A stretch of 37,839 nucleotides of DNA from Candidatus Fimimonas merdipullorum (GTDB lineage Bacteria > Bacillota > Clostridia > Christensenellales > CAG-314), in contig DVOC01000067.1 in assembly GCA_018713905.1 (NCBI GenBank), positions 1 to 37,839 on the forward strand. Reading direction: 5' to 3'. The notes beneath the pieces are model-generated. The model was not told the DNA's origin. It saw only the letters and a program-made list of their open reading frames with translations, and made no database searches. The translations under genes and the position numbers were made by a program. This document shows, one piece after another, positions 31,947 to 37,839 of this stretch (the first letter of the stretch is position 1; each line of letters starts with the position of its first letter).

Positions 31947-32933
31947 TTATATTTTATTTGCCGCCCTGTTGTCCGTCACGGCGTCGTAGTCCACCCTTTC
32001 CGACAGTTCGCCGGCGTTTTCCATAATGTCCTGTATGCGGTAAAACGCCTCCGTGTCGGTGACGGGCGTGGTCGTCCACACGTCGTAGTCCATATAGTTT
32101 TGCATTGCCGCAGTCAGCAGTTGCAGCGAGGTTCCCTCAAAGTAGGGCTGAACCAGCTTGGCGCAATCCTCCGCCGAATGACTCATGACGTATTCCGTAC
32201 CTCTCCACACGGCGCGCAAAAACTTTTCCGCCTTGTCGCCGTTGTTTTGCAAAAATTCCGCCGTGGCGGTGTAGCAGGTGTAGGGTATCTCGCCGCTGTC
32301 CATGCCTATGGCGGAAACGATGTAGCCCTTCCCTTCCTGCACCAGCTGGCTGGCGGCAGGCTCGAACAGCGGAACGAAATCTCCCGTGCCGCCGGTGAAT
32401 GCGGGAGCAAGCGCGCCGAACTGTATGGAGTAGTCCATAGTGATATTTTCGCCGTCGCGGTAGCCCTTGTTGTTGAGCACGTATTGCAGTATCATGGCGG
32501 GCATGCCGCCCTTTCTGCCCATAAGCACCGACGAGCCTTCTATGCCGCCGTAGTCGAAGTTTGGCATATCCGTCCTTGCCACCAGAAAACTGCCGTCCCG
32601 TTTGGTAAGCTGACCTATTATGCGCGGATAATCCTTTTTGCCCTGCAAATATACGTATATGGTGGCTTCGCACCCCATAAGTCCGATGTCCGCCTCGCCG
32701 GTAAGCAACGCCGTCATCACGTTGTCCGCGCCGCTGCCGTTGGTAATTTCCACCGTCAGCCCCTCCTCCTCGAAGTAGCCCAGCGCCATTGCCAGATACT
32801 GCGGAGCGTAAAACAGACTGTGCGTCACCTCGTTCAGGCGAATTACGTCCTCATTCTCTTTGCAGCCTACGAAAGCCGTAAGCGCTATGCACAACAAAAG
32901 CGCCGCCAGCGCTATTGCCAGATATCTTTTCAA
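31947..32933 (-). CDS. ABC importer substrate-binding lipoprotein (NMT1/ThiY-SsuA type)
   Basis: This 328-residue protein is read from TTG 32933, which has a consensus SD (AAGGAGGTCTGTT) directly upstream. The ATG at 32963 would place that SD inside the coding region and has no RBS of its own. The signal peptide ends in a lipobox-like 'TAFVGC' with C24 as the lipidated cysteine. The mature part, 'RLNEVTHSLFYAPQYLAMAL' and 'GEADIGLMGCEATIYV', is typical of NMT1/THI5-like binding proteins that present thiamine precursors, sulfonates, taurine or nitrate. No TPP riboswitch was seen upstream, so the substrate is open. First gene of the three-gene importer operon. Confidence 0.9.
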   Translation of the reverse strand: MKRYLAIALAALLLCIALTAFVGCKENEDVIRLNEVTHSLFYAPQYLAMALGYFEEEGLTVEITNGSGADNVMTALLTGEADIGLMGCEATIYVYLQGKKDYPRIIGQLTKRDGSFLVARTDMPNFDYGGIEGSSVLMGRKGGMPAMILQYVLNNKGYRDGENITMDYSIQFGALAPAFTGGTGDFVPLFEPAASQLVQEGKGYIVSAIGMDSGEIPYTCYTATAEFLQNNGDKAEKFLRAVWRGTEYVMSHSAEDCAKLVQPYFEGTSLQLLTAAMQNYMDYDVWTTTPVTDTEAFYRIQDIMENAGELSERVDYDAVTDNRAANKI

Positions 32934-33019
32934 AACAGACCTCCTTGCTTTGGTATATTTCATACTACTGCCGCAAGGGCAAAAAGGTTACGCCGCGCCC
33001 GTCGCCTGCCGCAAAACAG

Positions 33020-33048
33020 TTGCAAAAAAATTTTGCTTGTGCTAAAAT
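33020..33048 (+). promoter_or_regulatory. Promoter of valS
   Basis: TTGCAA (33020-33025) and TAAAAT (33043-33048) are 17 bp apart and lie just before the T-box leader. Transcription should start near 33055. Confidence 0.7.
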
Positions 33049-33054
33049 GCAAGG

Positions 33055-33296
33055 GTAAATGCCACAGGCAAAAGGCTTTGCAGAATGCGCGGTAAAAGAG
33101 AGCGGACTGCGGTGGAAATTCCGTACCGACGCGCTGCACGGTGTAGTTTGCCTTGCAGGGAGGGAGAAACGGCGCGAAAGCGAAAGTATCCTTCCTCGGA
33201 TAGCTCCGTTAAAGGCTTCGAGGACGGTTTTTCCGTCGAAAAAAGGTGGTACAGCGGCGCAGTTCGCCCTTTGTTGGGGCAGGCTGCGCTTTTTTA
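33055..33296 (+). promoter_or_regulatory. T-box riboswitch leader of valS, valine-specific
   Basis: Stem I closes with GGCAAA (33068-33073) and TTTGCC (33147-33152). Just before the 3' strand lies GTA (33143-33145), a valine codon in the right place for the specifier. The T-box core AAGGTGGTACAGCG is at 33243-33256, with TGGT able to pair with an ACCA tRNA end whose discriminator is A, as in tRNA-Val. The terminator follows: GCGCAG (33257-33262) and inner GCCC pair with GGGC and CTGCGC (33284-33289), then a U-run. Uncharged tRNA-Val would favour the antiterminator and raise ValRS synthesis. Confidence 0.88.
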
Positions 33297-33311
33297 TGCA
33301 CGGGAGGAAAT

Positions 33312-35915
33312 ATGATAGAAAAAACGTATCAACCCAAACAATTTGAAAAGGATTTGTATCTGAATTGGATAAAGCAGGGCTATTTTACGCCCAAAGCGGA
33401 GATAGGTAAGCCCTACTTTTCCATGGTCACGCCGCCCCCCAACATCACGGGACAGCTGCACCTCGGGCACGCTCTGGACAACGCCATTCAGGACAGTCTT
33501 GTGCGCTTCAAGCGTATGCAGGGCTTCAACACCCTGTGGCTGCCCGGCACCGATCACGCCAGCATTGCCACCGAAGTCAAGATAATAGAAGCGCTCAAAG
33601 CGCAGGGCATAGACAAGCGCGACCTTGGCAGAGAGGGCTTTTTGAAGCGCGCGTGGGAGTGGAAGGAAAAGTACGGCGGCAGAATAGTTGCGCAGCTCAA
33701 ATATTTGGGCAGCAGCTGCGACTGGACGAGGCTTGCATTCACTATGGACGAAAATTGCAGCAAGGCGGTGCGCAGGGAGTTTGTCAAAATGTACAACGAC
33801 AAGCTTATCTACCGCGGCGACCGCATAATAAACTGGTGTCCCAAGTGCCGCACGGCGCTTTCCGACGCCGAAGTGGAGTACTCCGAGCAGGACGGCTTTT
33901 TCTGGCATTACGGTTACAGCACTCCCGACGGCAAGACCAAGGTCACCTTTGCTACCACTCGTCCCGAAACCATGCTGGGCGACACGGCGGTAGCCGTCAA
34001 CCCCAAGGACGAAAGGTATGCTCACCTTGTGGGCAAAACCGTAGTGGTGCCCTTTGTCAACAGGGAAATTCCCGTCATTGCCGACGAATACGTAGACATG
34101 GACTTCGGCACCGGCGTGGTGAAGATCACCCCCGCGCACGATCCCAACGACTTCGAGGTGGGCGTAAGACACAACCTGCCCGTCATACGCGTTATGAACG
34201 ACGACGGCACCATGAACGAAAACGCCGGCGAATTTGCCGGGCTGGACAGATACGAGGCGCGCAAACGCATAGTACAGAAGCTCAAGGAAATGGGCTTGCT
34301 GGAAAAGGTAGAGCCGCACAAGCACAACGTGGGCAGCTGTTACCGCTGTCACACCACGGTGGAGCCTATCGTGTCCAAGCAGTGGTTTGTAAAAATGGAA
34401 CCGCTGGCAAAGCCCGCCGTGGAAGCGGTCAAAAAGGGCGAGGTGCGCTTCCACCCCGAACGGTTTGAAAAGACCTATTTCAACTGGATGGAAAACGTCA
34501 AGGACTGGTGTATTTCCCGTCAGCTGTGGTGGGGACACCGCATTCCCGTGTGGTACTGCGACGACTGCGGCGCGGAGATATGCTCGGAGGATACCCCCTC
34601 GGTATGTCCCAAATGCGGCAGCGCACACCTGCGTCAGGACGAGGACGTGCTGGACACTTGGTTTTCCAGTGCGCTGTGGCCCTTCTCTACGCTGGGCTTC
34701 TGCTCCGACAGCAAGGACTTCAAGGCGTTTTTCCCCACCAGCGTGCTTTCCTGCGGCTACGACATAATTTTCTTCTGGGTGGCGCGCATGATATTCAGTT
34801 CTCTGTACGCTACCGGCAAGGTGCCCTTCAAGGACGTGCTTATGCACGGCATAGTCAGGGACGAGCAGGGACGCAAGATGAGCAAATCTCTCGGCAACGG
34901 CGTCGATCCCGTAGAGTTTATCGACAAGTACGGCGCCGATACGCTGCGCTTTGCTTTGCTTAACGGCGTGGCAAACGGTTCGGACATTCGCTTCTCCCCC
35001 GACAAGATAGAAGGCACACGCAACTTCATGAACAAAATATGGAACGCCAGCCGCTTCGTGCTTATGAATTGCCGCGACAAGACGCTGAAAGAGGTGGAAA
35101 ACTGCAACCTGACGCTCGCCGACAAGTGGATACTCACAAAATTGGACGGGGTGGTGGCTCAGGTGACGGATCTGGTGGAAAAGTACGAGCTGGGACTTGC
35201 CTGCCAGACGCTGTTCGACTTTGTGTGGAGCGAGTTCTGCGATTGGTACATCGAATTTACCAAACCCGTGCTGTACGGCACCGACGACGAGGCTCGCACC
35301 GACACCCTTTCTGTGCTGGTGTACGTGCTGGACAAAATCCTCAAGCTGCTTCACCCCTTCGTGCCCTTCATCACGGAGGAGATATATCTTTCAATGCCGT
35401 CGCACGGCGAAAGCATAATGATACAAAGGTACCCCACGGCGGGCAAATTCAACTTTGCCGAGCAAGCGCAGACGGTGGAAAACCTGAAAGAGCTTGTCGC
35501 CAAAATACGTAACGTGCGCTCGCAGTACGGCGTAGCCCCCTCCAAGCGCATAAGATTGTATCTTTCGCAGGGCAGCGCGGCGGAGTGCAAGACCTACCTT
35601 ATTAAGCTGTGCAATCTGGAAGAAATAGTGGACGGCTGCGCTCCCGAAGGGGAAAAGACGGTAAAGACAGTGTGCGCCGCGGCAAGTTGCGAGGTGCCTT
35701 TGGGCGACCTTGTGGACAGGGAAAAGGAGCTTGTGCGCCTCAACAAGGAATTGGAAAACGCCGAGAACGAAATTGCCCGCGCAAAGGGAAAGCTGTCCAA
35801 CGAGGGATTTTTGTCCAAGGCGCCGCAAAATCTGGTGGAAAACGAAAAGGCAAAACTTGCCCGCTTCACCGAACAGCGCAAGCAGCTGTTAGACCGACTT
35901 TCGGAATTGCAATGA
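33312..35915 (+). CDS. valS: Valyl-tRNA synthetase
   Basis: ValRS charges tRNA-Val and edits threonine misactivation. The 867-residue class I synthetase starts at ATG 33312 behind GGGAGGAAAT; the longer in-frame start at 33246 lies in the T-box terminator. It shows 'PPPNITGQLHLGHALD' (HLGH at 50-53), the editing domain with 'TTRPETMLGDTAVAV', and the KMSKS loop (522-526). 'NWCPKCRTALSDAEVEY' and 'CDDCGAEICSEDTPSVCPKC' form typical zinc-binding inserts. The anticodon-binding domain follows, and a C-terminal coiled coil (about 795-867) contacts tRNA. It is complete and of normal length. Confidence 0.97.
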   Translation: MIEKTYQPKQFEKDLYLNWIKQGYFTPKAEIGKPYFSMVTPPPNITGQLHLGHALDNAIQDSLVRFKRMQGFNTLWLPGTDHASIATEVKIIEALKAQGIDKRDLGREGFLKRAWEWKEKYGGRIVAQLKYLGSSCDWTRLAFTMDENCSKAVRREFVKMYNDKLIYRGDRIINWCPKCRTALSDAEVEYSEQDGFFWHYGYSTPDGKTKVTFATTRPETMLGDTAVAVNPKDERYAHLVGKTVVVPFVNREIPVIADEYVDMDFGTGVVKITPAHDPNDFEVGVRHNLPVIRVMNDDGTMNENAGEFAGLDRYEARKRIVQKLKEMGLLEKVEPHKHNVGSCYRCHTTVEPIVSKQWFVKMEPLAKPAVEAVKKGEVRFHPERFEKTYFNWMENVKDWCISRQLWWGHRIPVWYCDDCGAEICSEDTPSVCPKCGSAHLRQDEDVLDTWFSSALWPFSTLGFCSDSKDFKAFFPTSVLSCGYDIIFFWVARMIFSSLYATGKVPFKDVLMHGIVRDEQGRKMSKSLGNGVDPVEFIDKYGADTLRFALLNGVANGSDIRFSPDKIEGTRNFMNKIWNASRFVLMNCRDKTLKEVENCNLTLADKWILTKLDGVVAQVTDLVEKYELGLACQTLFDFVWSEFCDWYIEFTKPVLYGTDDEARTDTLSVLVYVLDKILKLLHPFVPFITEEIYLSMPSHGESIMIQRYPTAGKFNFAEQAQTVENLKELVAKIRNVRSQYGVAPSKRIRLYLSQGSAAECKTYLIKLCNLEEIVDGCAPEGEKTVKTVCAAASCEVPLGDLVDREKELVRLNKELENAENEIARAKGKLSNEGFLSKAPQNLVENEKAKLARFTEQRKQLLDRLSELQ

Positions 35916-36019
35916 TAACCCGCCGCATGGCGAGGTAATTGCGACGGCTAAAAAGCGCCGCTTCCCGCAATACTGCGGCGGATAGCCTTGCAACTGCGGC
36001 AAAATGCCGAAGCGAAAAA

Positions 36020-36255
36020 CAAAAAAGCGCGTTGTACGCGCTTTTTGTTTTTGCAATACGTGTTTTTTCCTTGCTGCCCGTTTGCCGTTGCTGAAACAAA
36101 GCGGGCAAGCAAATACTTGCCGGCAAATACTCGGCGTATATGCGCTGCGATCCCTTTTTGTCGTATGCATTTTTCCTGCCGTGTGGGAGTGACGCCTGCG
36201 GCTGACAAGGGAAAAAGCGCATTGTACGCATTTTTTGTTTTGGCAAATAGGGGTT
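36020..36255. repeat. Duplicated terminator-like segment, 190 bp apart
   Basis: The valS terminator segment (36020-36060) has a diverged copy at 36210-36255: AAAAAGCGCATTGTACGCAT and a T-run followed by GTTTTGGCAAATA. The second copy pairs less well and is probably a decayed duplicate. The gap 35916-36464 between valS and mazF has no convincing gene. Confidence 0.6.
36022..36046 (+). terminator. Terminator downstream of valS
   Basis: AAAAAGCGCG and CGCGCTTTTT form a 10-bp perfect stem around TTGTA, followed by GTTTTTGC. It lies about 105 bp after the valS stop. Confidence 0.85.
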
Positions 36256-36464
36256 TTCCCTCATTTCAACCGGCGCGGTTGCCCGTCTGCAAAATTTGTC
36301 GAAATTTTCCTTTCAAGCGGGCGACGTTCCCGTTTTCGTAAACCATAGGTATGGAGTCGTCCGCTTCAATCTTGCCGCAAGCGGTAACCTTTGCCGAGCG
36401 GTGTGGAGTGCCGCTCCGCCGTACCCGCTTTTTAGCAAAACAGCCGTTTGTCACGCGATGACTG

Positions 36465-36806
36465 TCAGAAGCCGAGGCTCAACAGCAGCGCGTCCTCTAT
36501 CTTGCGCATTACGTCGGCGGGCAGTTCTCCTATTTTCTCCTTTATGCGGCTTTTGTCTATGGTGCGTATCTGCTCCAAAAGCACTACGGAATTTTTGGGC
36601 AGCGGAGAATTTTCCTTGGCAATTTCTATGTGTGTGGGCAGCTTTGCCTTGTACAGTCGCGAAGTGGTGGCGGCGGCAATGACGGTGGGGCTGTATTTGT
36701 TGCCCACGTCGTTTTGCAGCACTACGACGGGGCGCACTCCGCCCTGTTCGCTGCCCACAACGGGATTGAGATCGGCATAATAGACCTCGCCTCTTTTTAT
36801 TGTCAT
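36465..36806 (-). CDS. mazF: MazF/EndoA-type mRNA interferase
   Basis: This 113-residue protein is a PemK/MazF-fold endoribonuclease that cleaves mRNA at specific short sites. The pattern '[20 protein letters not shown]', R25 in '[12 protein letters not shown]' and T48 in 'AAATTSR' match the catalytic residues R25 and T48 known for Bacillus subtilis EndoA. It is full length. The usual antitoxin gene (ndoAI-like, ribbon-helix-helix) is not seen immediately upstream. Instead a short open frame ends in an ATGA overlap with the mazF start. The RBS is GGGGGTGAAAAC. Confidence 0.9.
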   Translation of the reverse strand: MTIKRGEVYYADLNPVVGSEQGGVRPVVVLQNDVGNKYSPTVIAAATTSRLYKAKLPTHIEIAKENSPLPKNSVVLLEQIRTIDKSRIKEKIGELPADVMRKIEDALLLSLGF

Positions 36807-37028
36807 GTTTTCACCCCCGTGATTTCGGGCGAGCCTTGCGCGGTATATACTCCGCTGTTAGATAGTATGTAATACGCCGCAAAGGTGTGCCCGTAGTACA
36901 AAGTCTTGACGGAAAAAGCATATAATATACCTTTGCCCCGTTTTTTCTGCGTGTACAAAAAAATGCGGTACGTATTGTGTTTTTTGTGACATTTGCAACC
37001 AAAACGTCCCGAGTCTTCTTCAACGCGC
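36807..37028. other. Upstream region of mazF; no antitoxin gene recognised
   Basis: This spacer lacks an alanine-racemase or ribbon-helix-helix antitoxin gene, the usual neighbours of EndoA. On the minus strand an open frame ending at 36803 overlaps the mazF start as ATGA. The shortest plausible version starts at TTG 36901 (32 residues, Tyr-rich). It has no good SD and I do not call it a gene. Confidence 0.5.
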
Positions 37029-37057
37029 AAAAAAAACGGGCGCAATTTTGCGCCCGT
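37029..37057 (-). terminator. Terminator of the zinc-ribbon membrane protein gene
   Basis: On the minus strand ACGGGCGCAA and TTGCGCCCGT form a 9-10-bp stem followed by eight U, about 80 bp after the stop codon at 37140. Confidence 0.9.
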
Positions 37058-37099
37058 CCTGCGGTGTCGTTATGACGCTCCTGCGCCCGTCCTGCGGTG
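37049..37099. repeat. 18-bp direct repeat, 33-bp period
   Basis: TGCGCCCGTCCTGCGGTG occurs perfectly at 37049-37066 and 37082-37099. The first copy includes half of the terminator stem at 37029-37057, so the second may be a duplicated fragment of it. Confidence 0.8.
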
Positions 37100-37139
37100 C
37101 GGGTTATGGGAGCATTGGTTATAATACGTCGGTTTACCG

Positions 37140-37839
37140 TTACAAATTGAAGTTGCGCTCCATCTCCTCTTTAAGCGCTCTGTTTGCCACCACGTACACA
37201 ATGGCGGTGTTGACTATGGCTGCAAAGAAGACGATAAGGTTTATGTGCGTCTGCGGGCGGTATACGTCCAGCGCCGTCGTTATCCACAGCGCTATCTGCG
37301 GCAGCATTGCAAACACCGTGCACAACAGCAGTGTGGAAAACGCCTTGCCGGAATTGAGATTTACCGCAATAAGCACGTCCAAAAGAATTATTGCCGCCAC
37401 GTATATCCACGGCAGCACGTATTCCACCGTAAACCAGCTGAATTTACCGTTCAGCACGCTGAACTCCATTGCCACGGCAAGCAGCGTCAGCACGGCGACG
37501 TCTATGCGCACCTGCTTTACAAACTTGTATTTGGCGTTTATGGGAGTCATCACGCAGAATACGGTAAACACGACGCCTATCGCCACGTAAGCGCTCCAAT
37601 GCGATTGCGGCGTAAGCAGAAGGTTAAGCACCACGCAGAACGCCAGCAGCAGGAGCAGTATTCTGTTGAATTTGTATCGGAAAAAGTTTACCTTGCGCAT
37701 TTCGTGCAGCAGGGGATACTTTATTTTTTCGTCCATCTCTACGTAGGCGGCGCATTTTTCGTTGTCCTCTTTTGGGTCGAGATATGCTCCGCACAGCGGA
37801 CAGTTGTCCAGCTGGTGGTGGACGTTCACGTTACATTTA
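37140..37839 (-). CDS. Zinc-ribbon membrane protein, DUF6320-like, 5' end outside the window
   Basis: The frame stays open through the window edge. The GTG at 37829 is probably not the start, because upstream codons read K-C-N-V-N-V and supply the first cysteine of a zinc ribbon completed by 'DNCPLCGAYL'. After the ribbon and a charged linker there are about six transmembrane helices ('ILLLLLAFCVVLNLLL', 'AYVAIGVVFTVFCVMT' and others), ending in a basic tail. This plan (short zinc ribbon plus six helices) matches DUF6320-type proteins of Bacillota, whose function is unknown. At least 233 residues are visible. Confidence 0.8.
   Translation of the reverse strand, partial: KCNVNVHHQLDNCPLCGAYLDPKEDNEKCAAYVEMDEKIKYPLLHEMRKVNFFRYKFNRILLLLLAFCVVLNLLLTPQSHWSAYVAIGVVFTVFCVMTPINAKYKFVKQVRIDVAVLTLLAVAMEFSVLNGKFSWFTVEYVLPWIYVAAIILLDVLIAVNLNSGKAFSTLLLCTVFAMLPQIALWITTALDVYRPQTHINLIVFFAAIVNTAIVYVVANRALKEEMERNFNL

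Noticed and set aside
32934-33019. TPP riboswitch upstream of the ABC importer
   Set aside because: The leader is too short and the conserved CUGAGA-type core is missing, so the thiamine-precursor role remains only one option.
33294-35354. Minus-strand open frame of about 686 codons opposite valS
   Set aside because: It is an antisense shadow of a complete valyl-tRNA synthetase; no RBS or recognisable domain.
36803-37045. 80-codon minus-strand frame overlapping the mazF start, as a possible antitoxin gene
   Set aside because: The upper half runs through the terminator region of the neighbouring gene and no SD supports any start. Kept only as a finding because of the ATGA overlap.

Overview
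The window looks like a chromosomal segment of a Bacillota bacterium, most likely an uncultured Clostridia-type gut lineage. The signs are a valS T-box leader, RNase J, a TrmR/TrhP-type tRNA wobble-modification pair, Hsp33, an EndoA-type MazF, and sigma-A-like promoters. No rRNA, tRNA or CRISPR array was seen. The taxonomic call is inference; no marker gene here fixes the species.

Layout. (1) 1-5.3 kb: two exported, C-terminally membrane-anchored proteins with SH3-like segments (283-2088 and 4571-5281, both minus strand). Between them lie a decayed tandem-repeat field with a period of about 118-122 bp and a small sigma-like/HTH regulator (3610-4065) with its own strong RBS and terminator. (2) 5.4-13.8 kb: a compact, intact-looking virion module on the plus strand, in the order large terminase, small protein, zinc-ribbon microprotein, portal, scaffold-like protein, HK97-fold-type coat, small protein, head-tail adaptor, beta-propeller protein, coiled-coil protein, terminator. 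This is the head/short-tail order of P22-like podoviruses, but there is no integrase, replication, lysis, tailspike or ejection gene. (3) 14-16 kb: two polytopic membrane proteins. (4) 16.2-20.7 kb: RNase J, a TrmR-like tRNA methyltransferase and a TrhP-like U32 protein. (5) 20.9-23.5 kb, minus: asd-dapA-dapB, the entry to lysine/diaminopimelate synthesis. (6) 24.2-28.9 kb: a four-gene operon (membrane protein, SAM methyltransferase, Hsp33, TPR-like protein) with a clear promoter and terminator. (7) 28.8-33 kb, minus: a YkvI-like membrane protein and a SsuABC/ThiXYZ-type ABC importer. (8) 33-35.9 kb: valS behind a T-box. (9) 36.5-37.8 kb, minus: an apparently orphan MazF and a zinc-ribbon membrane protein cut by the window edge.

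The most notable feature is the 8.3-kb virion module. Every motif I can check in the terminase is intact, the genes are tightly packed or overlapping, and the module ends in a strong terminator and sits among ordinary chromosomal genes. A podovirus-type head made by these genes would normally hold far more DNA than the module itself. That makes a gene-transfer-agent-like or otherwise domesticated particle a serious hypothesis, next to the simpler one of a reduced prophage remnant. The neighbouring regulator and SH3-like surface proteins may or may not belong to it.

A second theme is the intergenic DNA. Several gaps carry degenerate direct repeats with periods of about 96-120 bp, and some share a 15-bp motif (CGCTTTGCCGCAGGG), which suggests a lineage-specific intergenic repeat family.
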